Shown: piece after piece, positions 56,080-64,000 of the stretch
How the letters are laid out: each line of letters opens with the position of its first letter
How positions within the stretch are numbered: the stretch's first letter is position 1
Notes under the pieces: model-generated
Told to the model about the DNA's origin: nothing
The model's input: only the letters and a program-made list of their open reading frames with translations
The model's database searches: none
NCBI GenBank assembly: GCA_001447805.1
Contig: CP013099.1
Span: forward strand, 1,798,001-1,862,000
From: Candidatus Tenderia electrophaga
GTDB taxonomy: Bacteria; Pseudomonadota; Gammaproteobacteria; Tenderiales; Tenderiaceae
Direction: 5' to 3'
Length of the DNA stretch: 64,000 nucleotides
Made by a program: the position numbers and the translations under genes

Positions 56080-57876
56080 GTGGTGTATTACCTCTTTAAC
56101 TCAACTGGTTGTCATAAAGTGAAACTTTCTCCTCTTCTCAAAAGATTATGGGTTCATGTTGCGCCGCGTCGGCGTAAACAACTCGGACTGTTATTTGCTC
56201 TTGTGGTTATTACGTCTTTTACAGAAGTGGTGGCTATTGGCGCGGTTCTACCTTTTTTAGCAGTTCTTTCTAAACCAGAGACAGTATTTTCACATGAGCT
56301 GGCTCAACCTTTAATTAAAGTTTTAGAGTTAACTGCGCCACAGCAACTTGTATTACCTATTACAGTTATTTTTGCCCTGGCTGCTGTTGTATCGGGAGTG
56401 ATGCGAATCGCAATGCTTTGGGGGCAGGCACGGCTTGGGCAAGCTATAGGCGCCGATCTCAGCTATCAAGTTTATCGCCGCACTTTATTCCAGCCTTACT
56501 CTGTTCATGTTGCACGTAATAGTAGTGAAGTTATTGCTGCAGTTACAAGTAAAACTAATCAGGTTGTTGCTGGGATTGTCTTGCCAGTATTAATGATGAC
56601 TGGTTCCGTATTGCTTATGGTGGCAATTTTGGCGACGTTAATTTCTATCAGTCCTATAATAGCATTGAGTGGAATATTAGGTTTTGGAACGATTTATGGG
56701 GTAATAGTCTGGGTGACCAAGAAAAGACTGTTGATCTACAGTCATCGTATTAGTGATGGGGGTAATCAAGTTGTAAAGATTGTACAGGAGGGGTTAGGAG
56801 GAATTAGGGATATACTCATCGATGGTGCTCAATCCACATACTGTAAATCGTTTCGTACGGTTGATGTGTCAATGCGGCGCGCTCAAGCTAATAGCCAAGT
56901 TATTAGTTTGACTCCTCGTTATGGCATTGAATCGTTAAGTATGGTGCTAATAGCAGTAATCGCTTTCAGTTTGGTTGGAAGCAGTGGTGGATTGATAGAC
57001 GTGCTTCCGGTTTTAGGGGCTTTTGTTGTGGGAGCTCAACGTCTTCTGCCTGCCCTGCAGTTGATCTATGCTAATTTGTCTTCAATGCGAACCGCTCAGA
57101 TTGTATTGGTAGATATTTTGAGTTTAATTGAACAGCCGCTGCCCAATTATACGGGTGCTTTTGCGCAACCACCGTTATCTTTTGAGCGTAGTATTAAAAT
57201 AAATGACCTTGGTTTTCGTTATGCTTCAGACGCACCATGGGTACTGCGCGGCCTAAATATTGAAATACGTAAAGGTAGTAGGGTCGGTTTTATAGGCTCC
57301 ACTGGTAGTGGAAAAAGCACATTGCTTGATATTGTCATGGGGTTACTCCACCCGGTAACAGGAACGTTAACTATTGATGACAAACCAATAACAGAGGAAA
57401 ATTATCGAAGTTGGCAAGCGCATATTGCACATGTTCCGCAGGCAATTTTCCTGTCAGATGCAACAATTGCTGAAAATATTGCATTCGGGGTTCCTGTAGA
57501 GCAGATTGATCTTGAGCGCGTTTGTCAGGCTGCTAGACAAGCTCAGATAGCTGAAACAATCGAATCTTGGAAGTCACAATACGAGACAATTGTTGGTGAA
57601 AGAGGAATGCGCCTTTCCGGTGGGCAGCGTCAGCGAATAGGTATAGCACGTGCGCTTTATAAGCAAGCTGATGTTATCGTATTTGATGAAGCCACGAGTG
57701 CTTTGGATAATGAGACCGAGCAGGCTGTTATGGATACTATTGATAATATTGCTGGAGAAACCACCATTCTTATCGTGGCCCATCGATTAACGACTCTTAA
57801 GAAATGTGATCAGGTAGTTGAATTGGAAAATGGCACGATTAAACGATTCGGAGTGTATGAGGATATTGTTGCATAA
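56080..57876 (+). CDS. Polysaccharide-type ABC exporter (permease-ATPase fusion)
   Basis: 598 residues: six membrane helices (about 25-330, with LLKRLWVHVAPRRRKQLG and FTEVVAIGAVLPFLA as in PglK/MsbA-like sugar exporters) and a C-terminal ATPase (Walker A GSTGSGKST, about 410; signature LSGGQRQR; Walker B VIVFDEATSALD). Probably flips or exports a lipid-linked glycan. GTG 56080 with AAAGGA 4 bp upstream is the likely start. It is the first gene after the IS, so its transcription must cross the element or begin in the spacer 55956-56079. Confidence 0.85.
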   Translation: MVYYLFNSTGCHKVKLSPLLKRLWVHVAPRRRKQLGLLFALVVITSFTEVVAIGAVLPFLAVLSKPETVFSHELAQPLIKVLELTAPQQLVLPITVIFALAAVVSGVMRIAMLWGQARLGQAIGADLSYQVYRRTLFQPYSVHVARNSSEVIAAVTSKTNQVVAGIVLPVLMMTGSVLLMVAILATLISISPIIALSGILGFGTIYGVIVWVTKKRLLIYSHRISDGGNQVVKIVQEGLGGIRDILIDGAQSTYCKSFRTVDVSMRRAQANSQVISLTPRYGIESLSMVLIAVIAFSLVGSSGGLIDVLPVLGAFVVGAQRLLPALQLIYANLSSMRTAQIVLVDILSLIEQPLPNYTGAFAQPPLSFERSIKINDLGFRYASDAPWVLRGLNIEIRKGSRVGFIGSTGSGKSTLLDIVMGLLHPVTGTLTIDDKPITEENYRSWQAHIAHVPQAIFLSDATIAENIAFGVPVEQIDLERVCQAARQAQIAETIESWKSQYETIVGERGMRLSGGQRQRIGIARALYKQADVIVFDEATSALDNETEQAVMDTIDNIAGETTILIVAHRLTTLKKCDQVVELENGTIKRFGVYEDIVA

Positions 57877-57944
57877 TTATTTATCCTTTGTTTGGCGATA
57901 GATTTAATTTGGCTGATTAATAATGTTCTGGAACTTTTTAAATT

Positions 57945-59153
57945 ATGATCCCATATGGTAAGCATTATTTAGACGAAGATGATATTGAGTCGGTAGTGAA
58001 AGTGCTACGCGAAGGGAGGCTAACACAGGGGCCTAAGGTGGCAGAGTTTGAGCAAGCAGTTGCCGATTATACTGGAGCGACGTTTGCTGTTGCTGTTTCG
58101 AGCGGAACTGCCGGATTGCATTTAGCGTGCATTGCAGCCGGTATAACATCAGGATGTCATGTTTACACCACAGCCAATACATTTGTTGCAAGCGCGAATA
58201 GTATTCTTTATGCAGGGGGACAACCGAATTTTTGTGATATTGATCCAGAGACACTAAATATGTCAACGGGTTACCTTGAAGAAAAGCTACAATCTACCCG
58301 TAAGCTTGATGGAATTATTCCAGTCCACTTCGCAGGATTGCCATGTGATATGGTAAAAATATGTGAAATTGCAGATTCATATGATGCCCCCGTTATTGAG
58401 GATGCGGCGCATGCATTTGGTGCTACTTACCCAGAAGGGGGGCGGGTAGGAAATTGTCAATATTCTGATATGACAGTTTTTTCTCTACACCCTGTTAAAG
58501 GGGTTACATCAGGAGAAGGCGGTGTAATTACAACTAACAATGAAAAAATATATCGTAAATTACTGCGTCTAAGGAGTCATGGTATTTGTAAAGGAAATTT
58601 CGACCTGCCTGGTGTGAGTGTTGCAGATAGTGATGTGCTGTATTATCCAGATGACGCTCTTTATGATGGGAAGCTTAATCCGTGGTATTACGAGATGCAA
58701 GAGCTTGGGTTTAATTATAGGCTTACAGACTTCCAATCTGCACTTGTCCTATCTCAACTAAAGAAAGCAGAGCCTTTTTTAGCCAGAAGAAAAGAAATAG
58801 CTGCAATGTATGATGAGCTTTTCGAAGGAGTAGATAGCATCACGGTTAAGCAGAAGCATGATAGATACAATACGTCACTGCATTTGTATGTATTAGAGAT
58901 AGATTTTGAGAAAGTTGGCCGTGCTAGAGGCCAGGTTATGAGAGATCTATTCGAGAAAAACATAGGTACACAAGTTCACTACATCCCAGTTCCTTTTCAG
59001 CCATATTATGCGAAGCTAGGTTTTAAGAGGGAAGACTACCCTGTTACTCAGTCATATTACAATAAGGCTTTGTCTATCCCGATATATTATGGGTTGACAG
59101 ATGATCAAGTGAAGTTTGTGGCAGATGAAATTATAGACATTGTTTTGGCATAG
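57945..59153 (+). CDS. pseC: UDP-4-amino-4,6-dideoxy-N-acetyl-L-altrosamine transaminase
   Basis: DegT/DnrJ/EryC1-type PLP aminotransferase of 402 residues: GRLTQGPKVAEFE, VAVSSGTAGLHLAC, VIEDAAHAFGA and the PLP-Lys site FSLHPVKGVTSGEGG. This second step of pseudaminic acid synthesis acts on the PseB product; sequence and neighbour pseG support PseC over other sugar transaminases. The expected pseB is not upstream in the window. Confidence 0.88.
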   Translation: MIPYGKHYLDEDDIESVVKVLREGRLTQGPKVAEFEQAVADYTGATFAVAVSSGTAGLHLACIAAGITSGCHVYTTANTFVASANSILYAGGQPNFCDIDPETLNMSTGYLEEKLQSTRKLDGIIPVHFAGLPCDMVKICEIADSYDAPVIEDAAHAFGATYPEGGRVGNCQYSDMTVFSLHPVKGVTSGEGGVITTNNEKIYRKLLRLRSHGICKGNFDLPGVSVADSDVLYYPDDALYDGKLNPWYYEMQELGFNYRLTDFQSALVLSQLKKAEPFLARRKEIAAMYDELFEGVDSITVKQKHDRYNTSLHLYVLEIDFEKVGRARGQVMRDLFEKNIGTQVHYIPVPFQPYYAKLGFKREDYPVTQSYYNKALSIPIYYGLTDDQVKFVADEIIDIVLA

Positions 59154-59225
59154 TTCTTTCCTAAGGTAGTCAATCGGTTGAGGGGCTTATTTGATTTGTG
59201 AGGTTCTTGTGTATGAGTGATAGGA

Positions 59226-59774
59226 ATGGCTCTTATTAGATTAATAACTGAGCGGCTAATTCTGCGCGCTATGACAGTCGATGGTGTTTCTTTAGAGTAT
59301 GTCTCTTGGCTTAACGATCCTGAAGTTAACCGTTACTTAGAGTCTCGTTTTATTGAGCATAATTTCGAAGACGTTGCAGGATTTGTGAGGCGCTTGCAGG
59401 CGGATGATTCCACGATATTTTTAGGTATATACCTTAAAGATAGCGACAAACATATAGGAAATATCAAGCTTGATTCAATTGACTCATACCATAGCCGGGG
59501 CATCGTCGGTCTAATGCTGGGTGATAAACAAGAGTGGGGGAAGGGGTTCGCGACCGAAGCTATACGCGAAATAACTAAATATGCTTTTAATGAATTAGGG
59601 TTAAAGAAAGTTTCTGCAGGTTGTTACGAGAGCAATCTTGGGTCAAAAAAGGCTTTTGAACGAGTTGGTTATGAGGTTGAAGGTTTTTTAAAGAGTCATG
59701 TAGAAACGGGCTCAGGAAGAGAAGGTTTGTGGCAGTTGGGAATGCTATCGGATAGTTTTCGCCTTGAAAAATAA
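59226..59774 (+). CDS. GNAT-family N-acetyltransferase (RimJ/RimL type)
   Basis: 182 residues: ITERLILRAM start, VSWLNDPEVNRYLESRF, acetyl-CoA loop KQEWGKGFATEAI, and a C-terminal NLGSKKAFERVGYEVEGFLKSHVE. In this setting it may N- or O-acetylate a sugar intermediate. ATG 59226 or GTG 59217 start. Its end overlaps the next gene by 11 bp. Confidence 0.82.
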   Translation: MALIRLITERLILRAMTVDGVSLEYVSWLNDPEVNRYLESRFIEHNFEDVAGFVRRLQADDSTIFLGIYLKDSDKHIGNIKLDSIDSYHSRGIVGLMLGDKQEWGKGFATEAIREITKYAFNELGLKKVSAGCYESNLGSKKAFERVGYEVEGFLKSHVETGSGREGLWQLGMLSDSFRLEK

Positions 59775-60654
59775 GATTGCATTAGGCACTGTCCAGTTTG
59801 GTATGGCCTATGGTGTATCTAACACATCCGGGCAAACTAATCTTAATGAAGTAGAGGAAATTCTAACTTATGCTTTTTCCCATGGCATTAGTACTTTAGA
59901 CACTGCTATGGCTTATGGCTCTTCTGAAGAGATTCTTGGGAGCACCATTCATCAATGTGGTGATAATTGGGAAATTGTCACTAAGACCCCTCACTTTAAG
60001 TCAGCAGAAATTACTCAAAAAGACTTAGATACGCTTAAGGCAAGTCTTGATAACTCGCGTGAGAAGCTTGGGAAGTCGAGCCTGTATGGGTTGCTTGTCC
60101 ATGCATGTGACGATTTGTTTAAGCCAGGTGGGTGGCGGTTGATTAGTTGTATGGAGAAGCTTAAAGATCAGGGGCTGGTTAATAAAGTTGGTGTCTCTTT
60201 GTATTGTAGCGGGCAAATAGACAAGCTTTTGGAGTGCTGTTCTATCGATTTGGTTCAATTGCCATTGAATATTTTAGACCAGCGTTTGATTGAGAGTGGT
60301 CACTTGACTAAGTTGAAAAATAAAAATATTGAGATACATGCGAGAAGTGCTTTTTTACAAGGCCTGCTGCTTATGCCATTGGATAAAATTGACTCATGGT
60401 TTTCACCCATTAGAAATATGCTTTCAGGGTTCCACCAGGCGGCACTAGATAGAGATATAACTGTTTTACAGCTTGCTTTGGGTTTTGTCTCTAATATTAA
60501 AGAAGTCGATAAGGTCGTTGTGGGTGTGAATAATTTAGATCAACTACGAGAGATTGTCGCAGCCACTGATATTAATATTGATGTGGTTGATTTTAAGTTT
60601 CTTTCTGTTAGAGATCCGGCATTTATAAATCCCTCTAAGTGGAAGTTGAAGTGA
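59764..60654 (+). CDS. Aldo/keto reductase
   Basis: 296 residues: IALGTVQFGMAYGVSN, LDTAMAYGSSEEILG (Asp/Tyr of the tetrad), VTKTP (Lys) and LLVHACDDL (His). TIM-barrel NADPH reductase acting on a sugar keto or aldehyde group is likely here, or a related dehydrogenase. TTG 59764 start (LKNKIALGT) overlaps the GNAT gene, and the stop overlaps the next gene GTGA. Confidence 0.85.
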   Translation: MKNKIALGTVQFGMAYGVSNTSGQTNLNEVEEILTYAFSHGISTLDTAMAYGSSEEILGSTIHQCGDNWEIVTKTPHFKSAEITQKDLDTLKASLDNSREKLGKSSLYGLLVHACDDLFKPGGWRLISCMEKLKDQGLVNKVGVSLYCSGQIDKLLECCSIDLVQLPLNILDQRLIESGHLTKLKNKNIEIHARSAFLQGLLLMPLDKIDSWFSPIRNMLSGFHQAALDRDITVLQLALGFVSNIKEVDKVVVGVNNLDQLREIVAATDINIDVVDFKFLSVRDPAFINPSKWKLK

Positions 60655-62678
60655 AAGTTGTAGCAATTATTCAAGCGCGCATCGGTTCAACTCGTTTGCC
60701 CAACAAGGTGATGAAAACTATCAATGGTGTGCCAATGATAGAGCTTTTGTTAAAGCGCTTATCTAAATCAAAAGAGGTCAATGAAATTGTAGTTGCTACC
60801 TCGGTAGATAAAAATAACCAACCTCTTGTAGAGCACGTAAAAAAATTAGGGTATTGTTGTGAGCAAGGCAGTGAGAATGATGTATTAGATAGATATGTGC
60901 AGGCAGCAAGAGCTCACGATGCTGATGTTGTGGTCCGTATCACAGGTGATTGCCCTTTAATCGATCCCGGCTTAATTGATAAATGTGTCCTAGAATTTAA
61001 AAAATATAATATCGATTATTTTTCAAATATTTTGCAGCCGACTTATCCAGACGGTTTGGATGTGGAAGTGATTAAAAGGGAGTCTCTTGAGTACGCATTA
61101 GAAGCAACGGATGAGATTTACGATCATGAACATGTAACACCCTTTATACGTGAATCAGGCCGCTTTAAGATATCCGGAGTGGTTAATGATGAAGATGTCT
61201 CTAATTTACGCTGGACTGTAGATGAGCCTGCTGACTTTGAAGTAGTAAGTAATGTTTTTGATCATTTCTGGCCTAACATTTATTTCGATTGGAAAGAAGT
61301 ATTGGGGCTTCAGCGCCGATCACCAGAATTATTTTCAGCGAATCAACAAATTCTTCGTAATCAAGGAGCAGCTATGGGTACCGGTCAGAAGTTGTGGCTA
61401 CGTGCCAAGCAAGTAATTCCTGGTGGCAACATGCTGCTTTCAAAGCGGGCTGAGATGTTTTTGCCTGAACAGTGGCCCGCTTATTATAGTAAGGCAAAGG
61501 GTTGCCATGTTTGGGACCTGGACGGAAAAGAATATATTGATATGAGTATCATGGGGGTTGGTACCAATATCTTGGGTTATGGGCATCCCGCGGTTGATGA
61601 AGCTGTGCTTGGGGCTGTTAAGGCCGGCAACATGTCCACACTTAACTGCTCTGAAGAGGTGTTTCTTGCGGAGAAATTGGTAGAACTTCACCCATGGGCT
61701 GATATGGTCCGCTTCGCCCGCTCAGGAGGAGAAGCGAATTCTATTGCAATACGCATTGCCCGCGCGGCTTCTGGAAGGGATAAAGTTGCTATTTGTGGGT
61801 ATCACGGCTGGCACGATTGGTATCTTTCTGCCAATTTGTCTGACGATAAAAACCTCGACGGGCATTTGCTTCCCGGTTTAGAGCCTAAGGGAGTCCCTCG
61901 TGACTTAAAGGGCTCAGTATTGCCATTTAGCTATAACAATTTTGAACAATTGGAAGAGCTAGTGATTAATAATGACATAGGTGTAATTAAGATGGAGGTC
62001 ATTCGTAATCAAGAACCCAAAGATGACTTTCTTCATAAGGTCAGAAAGCTGGCTACTGACAATGGTGTTGTGTTGATATTTGATGAGTGTACTTCAGGAT
62101 TTCGTGAGACATTTGGGGGGATACATAAAAAATATGGGGTGGAGCCAGATGTGGCGATTTTTGGTAAAGCCTTGGGTAATGGTTATGCTATTACAGCTGT
62201 AATAGGAAAACGCGATATTATGGAAGCAGCTCAGAGCACGTTTATTAGTAGTACATTTTGGACAGAGCGCATAGGCCCGTCAGCTGCATTAAAAGCCTTA
62301 GAGGTGATGGAGAAAACAAATTCATGGTGGAAAATTACTGAAACAGGTTTAACTATTAGTAGGTATTGGCAATCATTAGCTGATAAGTATGGGCTGTCCA
62401 TAACTCATTCTGGTATACCAGCACTAACCAGCTTTTCATTTAATAATAAAAATTCACTAGCATATAAAACATTAATAACACAGGAAATGTTATCCAAGGG
62501 CTACTTGGCTGGCACGAGCACTTATGTTTGTACGGAGCATGTTCCTGAAATCGTCAATGGGTATATTGAGGCTCTTGAATCTGTTTTTGAACTGATTGGA
62601 GACTGCGAAGAGGGGCGTGATGTGTATTCGCTACTTAAGGGGCCAGTATGTCATAGCGCTTTTAAGCGTTTAAACTAA
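60651..62678 (+). CDS. SpsF-like cytidylyltransferase fused to class III (glutamate-1-semialdehyde type) aminotransferase
   Basis: 675 residues, two domains. About 1-235 is an SpsF/CMP-sugar nucleotidyltransferase (VVAIIQARIGSTRLPNKVM, VRITGDCPLIDP, HEHVTPFI). About 250-675 is a fold-type I PLP aminotransferase (GYGHPAVDEAV, FARSGGEANSIAIRIAR, LIFDECTSGFRETFGG and the Lys site FGKALGNGYAITAV). GTG 60651 in a GTGA overlap with the aldo/keto reductase stop gives a family-like start; GTG 60639 is possible. The first domain may supply the CMP-activation step (PseF role); the second is unexplained. Confidence 0.85.
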   Translation: MKVVAIIQARIGSTRLPNKVMKTINGVPMIELLLKRLSKSKEVNEIVVATSVDKNNQPLVEHVKKLGYCCEQGSENDVLDRYVQAARAHDADVVVRITGDCPLIDPGLIDKCVLEFKKYNIDYFSNILQPTYPDGLDVEVIKRESLEYALEATDEIYDHEHVTPFIRESGRFKISGVVNDEDVSNLRWTVDEPADFEVVSNVFDHFWPNIYFDWKEVLGLQRRSPELFSANQQILRNQGAAMGTGQKLWLRAKQVIPGGNMLLSKRAEMFLPEQWPAYYSKAKGCHVWDLDGKEYIDMSIMGVGTNILGYGHPAVDEAVLGAVKAGNMSTLNCSEEVFLAEKLVELHPWADMVRFARSGGEANSIAIRIARAASGRDKVAICGYHGWHDWYLSANLSDDKNLDGHLLPGLEPKGVPRDLKGSVLPFSYNNFEQLEELVINNDIGVIKMEVIRNQEPKDDFLHKVRKLATDNGVVLIFDECTSGFRETFGGIHKKYGVEPDVAIFGKALGNGYAITAVIGKRDIMEAAQSTFISSTFWTERIGPSAALKALEVMEKTNSWWKITETGLTISRYWQSLADKYGLSITHSGIPALTSFSFNNKNSLAYKTLITQEMLSKGYLAGTSTYVCTEHVPEIVNGYIEALESVFELIGDCEEGRDVYSLLKGPVCHSAFKRLN

Positions 62679-63748
62679 TGCGAATAGTTTTTCGTGTGGA
62701 CTCTTCTGATGTTATAGGTGCTGGGCACATTATGCGATGTTTGGCATTGTCTGAAGCGCTATCAGCACGAGGAGAAACCTGTCATTTTATAGTTCGTTCC
62801 CATAGTGGTCATCTTGCATCGTATATAGAGGAGAAGGGTTATACAGTTTCACTCTTGGAGTTACCTAATACAGAGATTAAAGAGCTATCTGATACTGATT
62901 ACGCTGCCTGGCTTGGTGTCACTCAGGCTGATGATGCAGAAGAATGTATTGTTGCATTAAATGACGAACAAGCAGACTGGTTAATAGTAGATCATTATGC
63001 CTTGGATATTGTTTGGGAACAACAAATGCGGAGCCATTGTTGCAAATTAATGGTAATAGATGACTTGGCAAACAGAAAACACGAATGTGATTTATTGCTT
63101 GATCAAACGTATAAAAGAAGCAAAGAAAATTATTCGTCTCACGTTTCCAATGAATGCCAACTATTATGTGGCACAGAATATTCGCTGTTGAGAAGAGAAT
63201 TCCAACTTTGGCGTGATTTTAGCCTTTTAAGACGACAATCGAGAAAACTAAATAATATACTGGTAAACATGGGAGGTGTGGATAATGACAACCTCACATG
63301 TCAAGTGTTGCAGGTGCTACAAAATTGTCTTTTGCCAAAGGGTTGTTCTGTCACCATTGTAATGGGGTCGACTGCGCCTTGGGCTAGAGAGGTTAAGCGC
63401 ATAGCGGGTGTGTTGCCATTTACAGCAAATGTAAAAATTGGTGTAAACAATATGGCTGAGCTGATGGCTAATTGCGATCTGGCCATAGGGGCTGCGGGGT
63501 CAACCTCATGGGAGAGGTGCTGTTTGGGGTTGCCTACTATTCTGTTGGTTGTTGCTGAAAATCAACGTGAAATTGCACAGGCCTTGTCTACTGTAAGGGC
63601 AGTTCGATTTGTAGATAATATTGCTGATATTGCTAGTGAGATAAATAGTGCTTTAGATTGGATGGGTACGGCTAGTATAGAAAGCTCTAAAATTGTAGAT
63701 GGCTTTGGCGCGGATAGAGTTGCAGACTTAATCGTTGGCAATAACTAG
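62678..63748 (+). CDS. pseG: UDP-2,4-diacetamido-2,4,6-trideoxy-beta-L-altropyranose hydrolase
   Basis: GT-B-like UDP-sugar hydrolase of 356 residues that removes UDP in pseudaminic acid synthesis. Begins FRVDSSDVIGAGHIMRCLAL, then WLIVDHYALD, NMGGVDNDN and AIGAAGSTSWERCCLGLP. TAATG overlap with the preceding gene. In other species pseG and pseH are adjacent or fused; a GNAT gene follows here after 35 bp. Confidence 0.92.
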   Translation: MRIVFRVDSSDVIGAGHIMRCLALSEALSARGETCHFIVRSHSGHLASYIEEKGYTVSLLELPNTEIKELSDTDYAAWLGVTQADDAEECIVALNDEQADWLIVDHYALDIVWEQQMRSHCCKLMVIDDLANRKHECDLLLDQTYKRSKENYSSHVSNECQLLCGTEYSLLRREFQLWRDFSLLRRQSRKLNNILVNMGGVDNDNLTCQVLQVLQNCLLPKGCSVTIVMGSTAPWAREVKRIAGVLPFTANVKIGVNNMAELMANCDLAIGAAGSTSWERCCLGLPTILLVVAENQREIAQALSTVRAVRFVDNIADIASEINSALDWMGTASIESSKIVDGFGADRVADLIVGNN

Positions 63749-63783
63749 AAAGATACGATGTTGTATCCAAAGAATAAAATCTC

Positions 63784-64000
63784 ATGAATAAGAAAATTTC
63801 ACTGCGAAGGGCTACTATACGAGATGCGAGCACTCTCTTGGATTGGCGGAATGATCCAGAAACAAGGAAGTCGAGTCACAATGTATCTGAAGTAAATAAG
63901 GAAGAGCATGTTTCATGGTTAACTGCACAATTGGAAAACAGTAAATGTCGAATATATGTAGCTGAACAAAATGGTGTCCCTATTGGTACAGTTCGTGCGG
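63784..64000 (+). CDS. GNAT acetyltransferase, probably PseH-like (cut by the window end)
   Basis: Seventy-two codons are visible: LRRATIRDASTLLDWRNDPETR, EEHVSWLTAQL and VPIGTVRA, as in PseH-type acetyltransferases, which N-acetylate the amino sugar. The C-terminal acetyl-CoA loop is outside. It directly follows pseG, its usual neighbour. Confidence 0.78.
   Translation, partial: MNKKISLRRATIRDASTLLDWRNDPETRKSSHNVSEVNKEEHVSWLTAQLENSKCRIYVAEQNGVPIGTVRA

Overview
The window looks like a high-GC gammaproteobacterial chromosome. The block mtaD-ubiG-gph beside mtnA-gyrA-serC-pheA-tyrA-aroA-cmk-rpsA-ihfB-lapAB-pyrF is the order known from Pseudomonas, Chromatiales and Methylococcales relatives. 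A sucrose/amylosucrase block, a phosphoketolase and hopanoid genes point to a chemolithotroph or methylotroph (Methylococcales- or Chromatiales-like). This is an inference from gene content; no rRNA is present to confirm it.

Layout. 1-16.5 kb is a carbon-storage and overflow region: a partial cation P-type ATPase, acetate kinase, phosphoketolase and glucan phosphorylase, then a DnaJ-type chaperone pair (cbpA-cbpM) and an M48 protease, then galU, amylosucrase, sucrose-phosphate synthase and a PfkB sugar kinase. Together these could move carbon between hexose phosphates, sucrose, alpha-glucan and acetyl phosphate. 16.5-24.4 kb holds a DUF1439 protein, a GluR0-like ligand-gated potassium channel, a stand-alone cyclic-nucleotide-binding protein, the 4.5S SRP RNA, dnaX-ybaB-recR, an NsrR-like regulator, rsgA and a small cytochrome c. 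24.5-34.7 kb holds orn, queG, nnr, hpnE/hpnD, rmuC, gph, ubiG, mtaD and an OmpA-like protein. 34.7-51 kb is the conserved mtnA-gyrA-to-pyrF supercluster, with serA and a type I-beta DAHP synthase inserted. It also contains a palindromic mobile repeat and an 18-bp tandem array directly upstream of tyrA.

From about 53.5 kb the DNA becomes clearly more AT-rich and the content switches to a surface-polysaccharide island. It begins with manC, then a long leader with a good sigma70 promoter, an exact RfaH ops element and a 9-bp tandem array. Next come an EPS-associated MarR-type regulator, an RfaH-like antiterminator whose stop codon is supplied by an inserted IS3-family element, a polysaccharide-type ABC exporter and a pseudaminic-acid-like sugar pathway. 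That pathway comprises pseC, a GNAT, an aldo/keto reductase, a cytidylyltransferase-aminotransferase fusion, pseG and a second GNAT cut by the window end.

The most interesting signals are the ops/RfaH leader with the IS at the rfaH 3' end, the two-domain nonulosonate enzyme and its neighbours, a palindromic repeat inserted in frame inside manC, the tandem array apparently grown from one end of a 34-bp inverted-repeat element, and the GluR0-like channel.
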